NCBI GenBank assembly: GCA_023409735.1 | Contig: JAEYRB010000062.1 | Location: 1-64,000, forward strand | Length of the DNA: 64,000 nucleotides | Direction: 5' to 3' | From: Bacillota bacterium | GTDB taxonomy: Bacteria; Bacillota; Clostridia; Acetivibrionales; DTU013 | In this document: positions 18,101 through 26,489 of the stretch, in pieces | Numbering within the stretch: position 1 is the first letter of the stretch | Layout: the number at the start of each line of letters is the position of its first letter | Notes under the pieces: model-generated | Told to the model about the DNA's origin: nothing | The model's input: the letters and a program-made list of their open reading frames with translations, nothing else | Database searches by the model: none | Position numbers and translations under genes: made by a program

Positions 18101-19786
18101 GTAATTAATGATCCGGAGAATGATCAAGATTGTTGTACAATACCTGAAAAGGGTAGGATTATTATTGTATACTCTGAAGCTATGAATGAAGCACAAATGC
18201 TCAATAAGGAAAACTATCAGGTATCACTTGATGAAGGGGAAAATTATAAGGAGCTGGGTGATAATGATACAATTACCGGGATTAATGATAGGACAGTTCA
18301 AATTTACTTCGAGGAATTTAAAGGTAAGAATATCAATCCTTATGTAATGATCGCTCCGATCGTGGATCTTGCAGGAAATAAATTGTATGATGATAGTGAT
18401 GCGCATTACATTGTTGAAAATATTGAGCCGGAAAATGTTCAAATTGAACAAGCCCAATTAATAGCTAAGGATAAGATTAAGGTTGTATTCAACAAGAAGA
18501 TGGGAAATATTAATATAAGTGATTTTTTAATTGACTCAACAACTCCGGGTGCAATTAGCGTTGTAGATTGTGAACCGGCTTCTGAAAATTCTGATGGAAA
18601 AACTGAAGTGGTTTTGGTTCTAAACAAAGAATTAACTACTGATGCAAAAGATGAGGCAGGAAATCAGATTAGCTTTACTACTGTTGACACACCATCTACA
18701 GAGTCGGAGTGGGGTGGTAAGCTGAGATCTTATTACTGTTTTCCTGATGACAGGATAGCGCCTGAGGTAATTAATGATCCGGAGAAAGATCAGTATTGTT
18801 ACTCAATACCTGAAAAAGGTGAGATCATCATTGTATACTCTGAAGCTATGAATGAAGTACAAATGCTTAATAAGGGAAACTATCAGGTATCAATCAATGA
18901 AGGCGAAACATATGTGGAGCCGGGTGATGATGATAAGATTAACAGAGTTGATGACAGGACAGTTACAATTTACATTAAGGAACTTGAGAATAAGAGTGAT
19001 CCAACTATCATTCCTTACGTAAAGATCGCTCCGATCATGGATATTGCAGGAAATAAACTATATGATAATGATGAGCCTTACATTATTGAACCGGAGGTAA
19101 ATTACACTCCGGATAATGGTGTTTATATTAAAGAAGCTGCAGTATATTCTACTGGTGAGATAATTCTTTATTTCAACGAGGAGATGGAAATATTTAATGG
19201 AAAAGACATAATATTTTCAAATCTAACAAACACAACAACTCCGTGTTCAATCGTAGAATGGTATCTTACTGATCGTAAAGAAATAGCTAAACTTTGGTTA
19301 GACTGTAACTTGCCTGATGATGCCAAAAATGAGAATGGAGATATAATTAATATTACTACTATTGATAATCCAACTTCAGTGTCACAGTCGGGTAACAAGT
19401 TGAAATCTAATTTTAGTATAAAACTTGAAGATAAGGTAGCTCCAAGAATTATTGAGGTAATAGGAAGTAAAGCGCAAGGACAGAATTTTATAGATACTAT
19501 AACTATTTACTTCTCAGAAGCTATTGATGGAAACCGTCTATCACATTTTGATGAATTTAATCAATGTACGCGTTATCCATTTGACGTATATGGTTATTCA
19601 ATAAAAAATATAGAAGCTTTTGATGAGACTAAGACTGTAGTTCTTACAGTTGAGCCTTGTGATGATGGAGTGATTACTGAGACTACTGTAGAACAAACTG
19701 GTGAAATATATGATAAAGTTGGCAATCTGCTTGAGCCGAGTTATGTAAAATGGGTAGTTACTTTGGAGAATCCACAAACAAACTAG
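15110..19786 (+). CDS. S-layer-like surface protein with SLH-like N-terminus and repeated Ig-like modules
   Basis: A secreted 1558-aa cell-surface protein. A signal peptide of about 26 residues ends in VFAA. Residues about 35-225 look like three divergent SLH repeats (LKDLGLYAGTDA, ISDYAKNVVAYSATNSILSG, LTRDAAVGVMFGAL), which usually anchor to secondary wall polymer. The rest is a string of Ig-like/SbsA-type modules. Strong internal duplications are visible: SEAMNEAQMLNK and IAPIMDLAGNKLYD recur about every 220-320 residues, and VPDQSLTC occurs twice. AAGGAGG precedes the ATG and a clear terminator follows, so it is monocistronic and probably highly expressed. Whether it is the main S-layer protein or an accessory is not decided. 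Confidence 0.85.
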   Translation: MRNLRKLSAAVLAVALVLTSMTTVFAADPATPANAEKAATLKDLGLYAGTDATDVAAGLDGALTTQDSLIFLAKLFGYNEAANALTADQVAEALAKFDDAASISDYAKNVVAYSATNSILSGSTDGNRFFVGAKDTVTAARFATFMLKQMGYTVADYKASVAKLAEAAGSKVDATLTGDLTRDAAVGVMFGALTAEKASGKTVIADIVGDNADLKAKAEKLGLIAPPPTDLAVESVKALNCKQIQVVFNQEMDRNSVESEGFYEIQDKGSNIVELGDSSASLGDDKRTVIIILNKNVANKLTNSSEAKVTINKDIKAKSGVKLAKAAVFEKVTVEDGIIPTVTKAEATGERNIRITFSEPVYDKGNDNSIAKTNFKVVSGTYEYLVQEATLDNNVINLEIGTKLIEGPVTVTVNNAGADKTDAIVDYAGYAVFKSSTTFNYVKDTSVSVVTVKEAKPESVTLAFTKPVKFANLKLYHSVKNAAAYECVATTASKYKDEFKFEFKPESKLQQGTVKLFLVNADNDADKMVDGYGIKVPDQTLTCEIVVDETEPVFTKGDFDKNTSIFLTFDEELDKEEAEKTENYTIKKYSDPFASIAFKAIYNDNAAKKENTVTLKPEKLLEDNTEYVVTIKKAMDTYGNKTVKEYTYTFTTGDNTAPDVKDAVYADAKNDASQNQCYTVNAEGKIYITFTESMNEAQMLDLNNYMVNIGDGFKALDKDKDKVTKVSDRKICIEVGAFADEIKPSVKVAPIMDLAGKRLRGSVDSVVISNIIAQKDPVPSVTAKVKSVYGNVVVLGFLWPVKGSNIKLYFSDKNNEAYKAEATVTDYTNEIKFMFNSSLPFGELKLFLVNSKTEGEELIDRYGVFVPDQSLTCNVEAPPPEPVPAHQTPTDTTVPVVDQCIVNKNESIKIIFNEKIDIETATTTGSYIVKKLSDGEVIPLSASIDDSMKSVELKFGSDLEDYTEYQLLIKEYKDIYGNQNTSDYTYNFTTSEYIHPYVINDPENDQDCCTIPEKGRIIIVYSEAMNEAQMLNKENYQVSLDEGENYKELGDNDTITGINDRTVQIYFEEFKGKNINPYVMIAPIVDLAGNKLYDDSDAHYIVENIEPENVQIEQAQLIAKDKIKVVFNKKMGNINISDFLIDSTTPGAISVVDCEPASENSDGKTEVVLVLNKELTTDAKDEAGNQISFTTVDTPSTESEWGGKLRSYYCFPDDRIAPEVINDPEKDQYCYSIPEKGEIIIVYSEAMNEVQMLNKGNYQVSINEGETYVEPGDDDKINRVDDRTVTIYIKELENKSDPTIIPYVKIAPIMDIAGNKLYDNDEPYIIEPEVNYTPDNGVYIKEAAVYSTGEIILYFNEEMEIFNGKDIIFSNLTNTTTPCSIVEWYLTDRKEIAKLWLDCNLPDDAKNENGDIINITTIDNPTSVSQSGNKLKSNFSIKLEDKVAPRIIEVIGSKAQGQNFIDTITIYFSEAIDGNRLSHFDEFNQCTRYPFDVYGYSIKNIEAFDETKTVVLTVEPCDDGVITETTVEQTGEIYDKVGNLLEPSYVKWVVTLENPQTN

Positions 19787-19808
19787 AATAACCTTAGCTG
19801 TAAACCAA

Positions 19809-19846
19809 AGCCGGAGGTCGGAGTCATCCTTCCTCTGGCTTTTCTT
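19809..19846 (+). terminator. Intrinsic terminator of the S-layer-like gene
   Basis: AAGCCGGAGG / CCTCTGGCTT (one G-T wobble) with TTTTCTT after it, 23 bases past the stop codon. Confidence 0.88.
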
Positions 19847-20110
19847 AGGTTCATTTATATGGCCATTTTTATTATTTAATTTCTTGAAGCATACATGACA
19901 ATAGTATTCTTCAAATTTACTTAACTAAGGTGGCTAAATGTTATTACACAAAAAAACAACAAAGCAATGAACATAAAAATAAACAGCTACCTACCACTGT
20001 ATCTAGCTGGAAGAAAATTGAATAACTGAAATATGGTAAAAAACATCAAAACACAAATACATCCTATTGGTATAATTCTTTCTATAATTAAATTTGAGGA
20101 GGACGAGAGC
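19847..20110. other. Intergenic region, no gene
   Basis: A/T-rich. It holds the ribosome binding site GAGGAGGA of the following gene; no other signal was assigned. Confidence 0.45.
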
Positions 20111-20611
20111 ATGATAAAAGTAAGGATAGAAAGAAAACCAGCATTTAGGATAGTCGGACGGAAAATATGGATATCAGGAACAGATGACAATGATGTTTTC
20201 GGAAGGTTTTGGAAAGAATCTCAAGAAAATGGGTTGGTGGAACTATTACATAAACTGCGGGACGATAAACATGAGACTATAATTGATAGTGGTGTGTTTG
20301 GTGTTTCTTGCGTGGAAAAAGATCCAAGCAATAGAAGCTTCTATTTCTTTATAGCTGCACAATGCGATGAGTGCCCCAAAGATTCCGATTTAGAGGAGTA
20401 TTATGTACCTGCTAGTGAATGGGCAGTATTTGAAAATAAAGGAGTAATACCTGATTCCTTGGTTGACTCGGAGATGTATGCATTTATGGAATGGCTGCCA
20501 AATTCAAAATACATTCATGCAAATGCACCGGAAATGGAAGTATATCCTTATTGCACTGATTCTGAAGAAGGCATTTTAAGTGAATTCTGGCTTCCAATTA
20601 GAGAGAAATAG
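20111..20611 (+). CDS. Stand-alone GyrI-like / AraC effector-binding domain protein
   Basis: A cytosolic 166-aa small-molecule-binding domain of the GyrI-like family: FRIVGRKIWIS start, ASEWAVFENKG centre, FMEWLPNSKY and EFWLPI end. The start at 20111 was chosen over the longer frame from 20033 because GAGGAGGA lies seven bases upstream and the domain begins right there. The next gene is an AraC regulator carrying the same type of domain, so the two may bind related ligands, or this one may act as a sink. Integron-encoded Cass2 proteins are known relatives that bind cationic drugs. Confidence 0.85.
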   Translation: MIKVRIERKPAFRIVGRKIWISGTDDNDVFGRFWKESQENGLVELLHKLRDDKHETIIDSGVFGVSCVEKDPSNRSFYFFIAAQCDECPKDSDLEEYYVPASEWAVFENKGVIPDSLVDSEMYAFMEWLPNSKYIHANAPEMEVYPYCTDSEEGILSEFWLPIREK

Positions 20612-20654
20612 TGCAATAATTAGATATCATATAGTTGCTGGGGAAGTTTAGGTA

Positions 20655-21506
20655 ATGAATTATTGCGAAAATATTCAAAAATCAATTGATTTTTTTGAGC
20701 AGCATTTAAAAGATGATATCGATATTAATATCATCGTGCAGCAATCATGCTTTTCTACAACCCATTTTTATAGAATTTTTCAAGCTCTAATAGGAGAGTC
20801 ATTAAAAGAGTATATTCGAAAAAGAAGATTGAGCGATGCTGCTATTGAACTATGCGTTTCTAATAAACGATTAATTGATATTGCTTTTGAATATGGTTTT
20901 AATTCTCAGGAGACTTTTACTCGTGCCTTCTCCAAATTGTTCGGCATAACACCTGGTAAATATCGAATACTTAAAAATAAAATAACTTTATTTGAAAAGG
21001 TGAATTCATACCAGAAGATGCTGGCTAATATTAATCAAGGAAATTCTATAGAGCCTCAAATAGTTTTTGATAAAGAGTTACGTGTAGTAGGAATGCAAAA
21101 AACAGTAAAGCCCGGAGATGAACAGATACGGAGCTTATGGGAGGATTTCAATTTAAGAGTATCAGAATTGGAGGATGCTGCTACACCAAATTGTTTATTA
21201 GGCTTATGTGAGTATATGCCTGATATTACTGATGAGAGTGAATTCAGTTATATTGCATGTATTGAGGTAAACGCATTCTGTAATATTCCTGAAGGAATGA
21301 TAACAAAAATAATTCCGGCTTCTAAGTATGCGGTATTTACTCATAGGGGCTCCATGGATGAACTGAAAGCAACCTATTGTTATATATATGGGGCATGGCT
21401 GCCTTCTTCGGGGTATGAATTGGCAGAGCTTGATACAATAGAGTTATACTATTCGGATGAAAATGATCCTGATGATAAGTTTGACATTTATATACCGATT
21501 AAGTAA
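20655..21506 (+). CDS. AraC-family regulator with C-terminal GyrI-like effector domain
   Basis: A 283-aa transcription regulator. The two N-terminal helix-turn-helix units (about 8-105) include CFSTTHFYRIFQALIGESL and IAFEYGFNSQETFTRAFSKLFGITPGKYR. The C-terminal effector-binding domain (about 125-283) ends in DIYIPIK. This is the Rob/SoxS-plus-effector layout seen in drug-responsive activators. GGGGAAG precedes the ATG. It lies 43 bp after the stand-alone domain protein and is probably co-transcribed. A third, decayed member with the same layout lies at 41447-42301. Confidence 0.92.
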   Translation: MNYCENIQKSIDFFEQHLKDDIDINIIVQQSCFSTTHFYRIFQALIGESLKEYIRKRRLSDAAIELCVSNKRLIDIAFEYGFNSQETFTRAFSKLFGITPGKYRILKNKITLFEKVNSYQKMLANINQGNSIEPQIVFDKELRVVGMQKTVKPGDEQIRSLWEDFNLRVSELEDAATPNCLLGLCEYMPDITDESEFSYIACIEVNAFCNIPEGMITKIIPASKYAVFTHRGSMDELKATYCYIYGAWLPSSGYELAELDTIELYYSDENDPDDKFDIYIPIK

Positions 21507-21812
21507 AAACGTTTACAAAATATTTTTGCCTTTGAATTTTCAGCCACTCATTCCCATCGTATTAGATATCAACTTAAAAATTGACATCATAAACGTGAAA
21601 AAAGAGAACAAGTAAATAATTGTCAGACTTTATGCTGTTTATAATTAGAAATATTTTACTATTTAGGTATATTGTGTTGAATACTCTTTTAAAATACCAT
21701 ATAATGTATATAAGGCAAATGTGTTTTTTTAATAATTTTACACACACTAAAGGCAAAGTAAGGCTTATACCGTTTTCATGGATTTTTTGCATTTTGTAGG
21801 AGGTGTTTGGCC
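21507..21812. other. Intergenic region upstream of the Spo0E-like gene
   Basis: About 300 bp, very A/T-rich, no supported gene. It ends with the strong TAGGAGGTG ribosome binding site at 21797-21805. Confidence 0.5.
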
Positions 21813-21992
21813 TTGTTGAGTATTCATCACTTAAAAAAGCGTATTAATAAGGAAAGAGATGAACTGCACCATCTTATGGAGTATGAAGAACTGAGCAGTT
21901 TTGATGTACAGAAGCAGAGTCAAGAGTTGGATTGCCTAATATTATGTTACTACAGGCAAAACAAAGACGATCAGCACTTAAATGAACCATAA
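21813..21992 (+). CDS. Spo0E-like sporulation aspartyl-phosphatase
   Basis: A small protein (59 aa) with the Spo0E fold: helix 1 IHHLKKRINKERDELHHL, a short turn, and helix 2 carrying the signature SQELDCLI. Family members dephosphorylate Spo0A-P and delay sporulation. AGGAGG at 21798-21803 places the start at the TTG of 21813 (nine bases away) rather than the TTG at 21807, which would be only three bases away. Its 3' end overlaps the convergent transporter gene by 22 bp, so the two transcripts are complementary at their ends. Confidence 0.85.
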   Translation: MLSIHHLKKRINKERDELHHLMEYEELSSFDVQKQSQELDCLILCYYRQNKDDQHLNEP

Positions 21993-22756
21993 CAAAGAGC
22001 TGCAATAAACGGAAGAACAGCAAATGCAGTTATGGGGTTACCGGAAGCTGCTTTATTCAACAGCTGGCTCTTATAAATGTACTCAGAAGCAAGCCCGAAA
22101 ATAAGACCGGCGATAGAACCTATTATAACCATGAGTGGATAAAGTTTGTCGGTAGAGGGCTTGCTGATATCCATTTTATCCATTATGTCTGTCCAAAGCA
22201 GATTGTACTTTTTAGCCAGGGAATATAAAAACGAGAGTAAAAATGGACCCACAAGAAGGGTAACGACTACATTATTCAAAGTAATAATTACAGAAATGTC
22301 TTTAAAACAAGCGAGCTTCAGAACATGAAGTCCCCATGCGATGACTATTGCGCAGGAGGAGCCGGATATAAAGGAGACAATACCAAAGCGCATTAGTTTA
22401 GATGGAGAGTTGATAGAAAGAGCCTTATTTTCTCTGCAGTTAATCTTAAAATGGTTCCAGAGCTTATAAGGTATGTACGCATAAAGAAAGTTTCCAATGA
22501 AGCCGAAAATAGAGCCAAAGGTTAGTGTGCCAAAAAAATCGCCTAATAAATTGCCTATAGCTGAACCCCAAGCTCCGGCAGGGCCGAATAAGAGACCAAA
22601 TATAACAGGAAGCATTGCAGCTAAGCGTATTTCTGTAATGTAGGGGATTATCGGAATAGACTTAAATGGAATAAGTAAGAGCATATAAATGCTGGCACAT
22701 ATTACTGTTAGACCAATCATTGTACTGTATTTCCACATTCTGACTATCTCTTTCAT
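21971..22756 (-). CDS. ECF-type transporter substrate-binding (S) component
   Basis: A 261-aa integral membrane protein with about six segments. The N-terminal half has the pattern seen in energy-coupling-factor S components (RLAAMLPVIFGLLFGPAGAWGSAIGNLLGD). It would bind a vitamin or trace compound and use the shared EcfAAT module encoded elsewhere. The start at 22756 (MKEIVRMWKYS) was preferred because GGGG lies upstream at a suitable distance and the preceding 22 residues of the longer frame (to 22822) lack a ribosome binding site. The substrate is unknown. No riboswitch was recognised upstream. Confidence 0.75.
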   Translation of the reverse strand: MKEIVRMWKYSTMIGLTVICASIYMLLLIPFKSIPIIPYITEIRLAAMLPVIFGLLFGPAGAWGSAIGNLLGDFFGTLTFGSIFGFIGNFLYAYIPYKLWNHFKINCRENKALSINSPSKLMRFGIVSFISGSSCAIVIAWGLHVLKLACFKDISVIITLNNVVVTLLVGPFLLSFLYSLAKKYNLLWTDIMDKMDISKPSTDKLYPLMVIIGSIAGLIFGLASEYIYKSQLLNKAASGNPITAFAVLPFIAALCYGSFKC

Positions 22757-23227
22757 GACAATACCCCATACTAATTCTACTGGTGTTTTCTGCGTACATA
22801 TCAGATTGCAGCCAAAAAACATATTAAATATAACAGAAATAAGACCTTTTGTATATTGAGTATTTTATCACTCAATGTAGCATTATGTCTATATTATTGC
22901 ACTATTTGGAACATGCAGATTGTAACAAATGTCACTTGCATGCAGCCAGTACAATTCAAAAGTGGAAAGCGTGGTGGATTACTGCCGTCAATAGCTGTCC
23001 TATTTAGCATTTCAGAGATAAAACATGTAAAAAATGACGTATCGGATACAACCTGAAATATCAGGAATGAAGCAACTGAGGAACGAGCATGACAGTAAAG
23101 CTTTATTATTGAAAAGACCGTATATACCCGTGTGTGATATGCACCCCTTACAGTAGATAGTCTATTTTATCCGTCTACAATAAGGGGTTAATATCACATA
23201 TGTATATTCGGTCTTTGAAATATGTGC
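22757..23227. other. Intergenic region with large inverted repeat
   Basis: It lies between the two minus-strand genes. The right half is the long hairpin at 23113-23217. The left half holds the ECF gene's promoter region, in which no riboswitch consensus was found. Confidence 0.5.
23113..23217 (-). terminator. Very large imperfect hairpin after the glycerate kinase gene
   Basis: Arms of about 44 bases (23113-23157 and 23174-23217) pair along their whole length with few interruptions: AAGACCG / CGGTCTTT at the base, TGTGATAT / ATATCACA, CCCCTTA / TAAGGGG, and GTAGA / TCTAC at the top. On the minus strand it ends in TCTTTT, so it can terminate glycerate kinase transcription. The length exceeds what a terminator needs; a relic of a MITE-like element is possible. 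Confidence 0.7.
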
Positions 23228-24361
23228 TTATTTTCTACTTATATCAATAAGCCGTATTATGCTGTCCATCGTAAGTGAAAGATCCGATTTAGAGCGGTGT
23301 TTGGCTTCACTAAAGGGAACTGCCACACGATTTATGCTGAAGACTGAGCTTACTCCCTCATCATAAATGGCATCTATATTATCACCTATGTCACCGACTA
23401 CAGCAATGACAGGAACATTTGCCTTTTTTGCACGGCGTGCTACTCCTATAACTACTTTACCGCGAAGAGACTGAAAATCAAGCTTGCCTTCACCTGTGAA
23501 AACCAGATCCGCTTCCTTTAATAAATCGTTGAATTTTACAACATCCAGAACGGTTTCTATACCCATCTGCAGCTTACTGTTTAAAAAGGCTACCATGCCA
23601 CCGCCCATTCCACCTGCAGCACCTGCGCCGGGTAAGTTATCTATCTCTTTTCCCAGATCCCTTTTTACAACATATGCCATATGTTGTAGATTTGTATCGA
23701 GAAGCTTTATAGTAGCTTCATTTGCTCCTTTTTGCGGGCCAAATACATGGGCTGCTCCATGGGGGCCGTATAATGGATTATCAATATCACACATAGTTAT
23801 AATTTCAACACCAATAAGAGATTGACTTAAACCGCAAAGGTCCACCGATTCTATATTACAGAGTGTTTCACCAACGGGTATGAAGCTGTTGCCTTCGCTG
23901 TCATTGAAGCATACGCCAAGTGCAGCTGCCGCACCTGTTCCGCCATCGTTTGTGGCACTGCCTCCAAGGCCGACAATTATTTTTTTGCAGCCTGAGGCTG
24001 CAGCATGCTCAATAAGCTGGCCTACACCGTATGTAGTCGTCCTTTCGGCATGGAGATTATCACCTACCAGCGGAAGTCCTGCTGCTGCTGCCATTTCTAT
24101 TATTGCAGTTCCGTCGGGAAGAATGCCGTAAAAGCTCTCAATGTCTTCAAAATAAGGACCTTTTACAGTTAATTTGACCTTTTTACCGCCAACGGCAGCT
24201 AAAAACGAGTCTACACTTCCTTCGCCTCCATCAGCAACAGGAATACTAGCGATCTCTATATGCGGATGATATGTGCGTATAACCTTTTCCATAATACTGC
24301 AAATTTCCGAGGATGACATTGTGCCCTTAAAAGAATCAGGTATTAATAAAACTTTCTTCAT
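23228..24361 (-). CDS. Glycerate 2-kinase (GarK/GlxK family)
   Basis: A cytosolic kinase of 377 aa that phosphorylates D-glycerate with ATP. Family hallmarks are PDSFKGTMSS at the N-terminus, VADGGEGS, GLGGSATNDGGTGAAAALG, and FTGEGKLDFQSLRGKVVIGVARRAK near the end. The start was set at 24361 because the family begins MKKVLLIPDSFKG and GGAG lies seven bases upstream; the longer frame from 24415 adds an unlikely 18 residues. It is monocistronic and ends at the large hairpin. Confidence 0.95.
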   Translation of the reverse strand: MKKVLLIPDSFKGTMSSSEICSIMEKVIRTYHPHIEIASIPVADGGEGSVDSFLAAVGGKKVKLTVKGPYFEDIESFYGILPDGTAIIEMAAAAGLPLVGDNLHAERTTTYGVGQLIEHAAASGCKKIIVGLGGSATNDGGTGAAAALGVCFNDSEGNSFIPVGETLCNIESVDLCGLSQSLIGVEIITMCDIDNPLYGPHGAAHVFGPQKGANEATIKLLDTNLQHMAYVVKRDLGKEIDNLPGAGAAGGMGGGMVAFLNSKLQMGIETVLDVVKFNDLLKEADLVFTGEGKLDFQSLRGKVVIGVARRAKKANVPVIAVVGDIGDNIDAIYDEGVSSVFSINRVAVPFSEAKHRSKSDLSLTMDSIIRLIDISRK

Positions 24362-24746
24362 ATACTTCTCCTTCATATATATAATTGTAGACTGTTTTTG
24401 AGCAATTATACCCAAATTGGCGTTTTATGGGCAACGCAAAAAATGCGCAGCCCAATCAGCATAATTTTCTTTTATTATATACCGAGATATTAAAAAAGTC
24501 CATAAACAGGCAAAGCTACCAATGATACTACAATTGATTTTATATTAGCCGAAAAAGGTCAGGTATATAGGTACTGTAAATACAGGCACAGCGTATACTA
24601 TAGGACTGGCGGTTATCTTAATCATGCCGTTCATGTTAAGACAAATATTTAAAGCTCACATAATATGAATCATGCAGTATCTGTAACAGTTTGAACTCTG
24701 CAACATAAAATGCTAGCAAAGGCTTTATTTCAAAGGAGGCACAAAC
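24362..24746. other. Divergent intergenic region
   Basis: 385 bp between divergent genes. A weak stem (GGGC..GCA / TGC..GCCC, 24423-24446) lies upstream of the glycerate kinase. A GCAAAGC string near 24510 recalls cyclic-di-GMP riboswitches, but the rest of that motif is absent. Confidence 0.4.
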
Positions 24747-25670
24747 ATGCTCTCAAACGTTGAATTTATAAAACAGTCGTTAGGTCTGCACTTGTTTTTT
24801 GCTCGTATTATGAAAGAACATTCATTTTTTCTTGAAGCGGGGTTCACGCCAAGGGATGCCGGTTACACTCAGCAGGCTGACTCTTTTCGAAGGGAATTTG
24901 ACATGCTTTTAGGAGAAGCCATTGCTCTTTCGAATGGCGTCGTTGATCCCACAATACTTCAGTCGGGAGAAGTGATAACACCATTTACTCTAAATGCTGA
25001 AATGGCTACGATCTATTTCACCGGTGTACAAATACCTACACAGCTTACACAAGCAGAAGCAGAATTGACAGGCGGCGGAGCAGCGATAGCCACCCCTATG
25101 CTTGAGCAAAGTGTTTTTATGCTTAATCAAAGGGCCATGGGCCTAACTTCTGCTTTAATACAGTTTAAAACAAATGTGTTAACCAATCAAACGAGCTGCA
25201 GTATGTTTACATTTAATTATCCCTTGCTGATCCTACATATTATACGAGAGGCGGAATTATACCTTCAGACTCTGGTGAAACTTCAAAACAGAGAAGTAGT
25301 AAATCTGGAAAGAGAAGCCTATGAGAAGGAGTTCTTCTGGAACAGGCAAATGGCAGAGCATGCGAAATTTATTCGTGGTCTTCTAGATCCTACAGAAAAC
25401 GATTTGATCAATAAGGCAAATAATTTTGGAAATGAGTTTGATCAGTTGACCGCAGAAGCGAAGGCTGCAATGGATGCCGCTGCCCCATCAGCAAAGGTTA
25501 CCACTGAAAGCCTGAAAGCAACTGAGGACCTTCGTAATTTCAAGGCACAGGGTACACAGGGGATCCTTTCATGCAAGGTAAGGTCAATAATCATTCCTCT
25601 GTTGGGTGACCATGTCCTACGTGAAGCGAACCATTATATGAGACTGTTAAAAATGTTCGGTAGATACTGA
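24747..25670 (+). CDS. DUF2935 protein (helical, ferritin-like repeat)
   Basis: A 307-aa cytosolic protein made of two related helical halves: residues about 1-150, starting FIKQSLGLHLFFARIMKEHSFFLEAGF, and about 160-305, with FFWNRQMAEHAKFIRGLLDP. The repeated E/H-containing helices (KEHSFFLE, AEHAKFIRG) resemble ferritin-like or DUF2935 proteins, found mainly in spore-forming Firmicutes; metal binding is possible but unproven. AAAGGAGG precedes the ATG and a terminator follows. Confidence 0.85.
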   Translation: MLSNVEFIKQSLGLHLFFARIMKEHSFFLEAGFTPRDAGYTQQADSFRREFDMLLGEAIALSNGVVDPTILQSGEVITPFTLNAEMATIYFTGVQIPTQLTQAEAELTGGGAAIATPMLEQSVFMLNQRAMGLTSALIQFKTNVLTNQTSCSMFTFNYPLLILHIIREAELYLQTLVKLQNREVVNLEREAYEKEFFWNRQMAEHAKFIRGLLDPTENDLINKANNFGNEFDQLTAEAKAAMDAAAPSAKVTTESLKATEDLRNFKAQGTQGILSCKVRSIIIPLLGDHVLREANHYMRLLKMFGRY

Positions 25671-25750
25671 TATGCTTTATCTTTAATATTTTTTGGCCCT
25701 TAGGCCTCGGTATAGAATTGAGAGTAACAGTACACTATATCTAAATGTTA

Positions 25751-25784
25751 AAGTGAGGAGAAAGAAACTCACTTTTATTTTTTA
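25751..25784 (+). terminator. Intrinsic terminator of the DUF2935 gene
   Basis: AAGTGAG / CTCACTT around a ten-base loop, followed by TTATTTTTTA. Confidence 0.8.
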
Positions 25785-25903
25785 TAATTCATGTTATAAT
25801 AGGTGAGAGAAGCGGGGCGTTTTATTAGAGTAGCCTCCTTTTAATATAGATAATGTAATGGCATGGCTTAATAAACTACATATTGAGAAGGAGCAAAAAC
25901 ACA

Positions 25904-26392
25904 ATGGAATTATATAAGCAGTGGAGAGAAATGGCAGAAACAGAAAGGCCGGATCAAAAAAACTTTTGGAAGAACTATTTTGAAAAAGAAATGCTTAACT
26001 ATGAACATATATTGGAGAGCGGTTCGAATAAGCTTGAAGGAAAGCTGACGGATCTGGCTGCCGGATTCAATATGGATCCTGTAGTATTTACAGGCTTCCT
26101 CGATGGTATCAATACAAGCCTCAAGGAAGAACTGGATCTGGATACACTTACAGAGGATACAGAGCTTTCTTCTGAAATAGATTTTGAAAAGCTATACTGG
26201 AATATGCACGAGGCAAAGGCGGATTGGCTGTATAACCTCAAGCAGTGGGATGGAATACTCTCAGAGGAAAAAAGGAATGATATTACAAAGGAATTCAGAA
26301 GATCTAAGATGGCTGTAAGTGATAAGGTGGGAAGAAACGACCCTTGTCCTTGCGGTTCAGGTAAGAAGTATAAGAAATGCTGTGGGAAGTAA
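25904..26392 (+). CDS. SEC-C motif protein
   Basis: A 162-aa cytosolic protein. The first 130 residues are a helical domain of unknown role (KNFWKNYFEKEM, DLAAGFNMDPVVFTGFLDGI). The last 20 residues form a perfect SEC-C zinc motif, NDPCPCGSGKKYKKCCG, as found at the C-terminus of SecA. The ATG at 25904, ten bases after GAGAAGGAG, is the likely start rather than the TTG at 25883, which overlaps that ribosome binding site. It lies 97 bp before icd with a dispersed repeat between them. Confidence 0.88.
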   Translation: MELYKQWREMAETERPDQKNFWKNYFEKEMLNYEHILESGSNKLEGKLTDLAAGFNMDPVVFTGFLDGINTSLKEELDLDTLTEDTELSSEIDFEKLYWNMHEAKADWLYNLKQWDGILSEEKRNDITKEFRRSKMAVSDKVGRNDPCPCGSGKKYKKCCGK

Positions 26393-26397
26393 CTAAT

Positions 26398-26464
26398 TAT
26401 AGCGTTGCCTGAAGGGCTACAGCCAAAAGGGGAGAGGGGCACGATGCCCCCGAGACTTTTATTT
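26398..26464 (+). repeat. Dispersed repeat, copy 2 of 4
   Basis: TATAGCGTTG, then CAGCCAAAAG, then GGGGC-ACGAT-GCCCC and CGAGACTTTTATTTAG. It starts only five bases after the SEC-C gene stop, and its own hairpin plus T-rich tail could serve as the terminator here. Confidence 0.75.
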
Positions 26465-26489
26465 AGATAGAATTAGGAGAAGCTTACAT

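Noticed and set aside
22856..23056. 66-codon plus-strand frame upstream of the ECF-type gene
   Set aside because: No ribosome binding site and no resemblance to a protein family; lies in the promoter region of the opposite gene.
24505..24580. Possible cyclic-di-GMP riboswitch upstream of the DUF2935 gene (GCAAAGC string)
   Set aside because: Only the short string matches; the GNRA tetraloop and receptor segments and the rest of the GEMM layout are absent.
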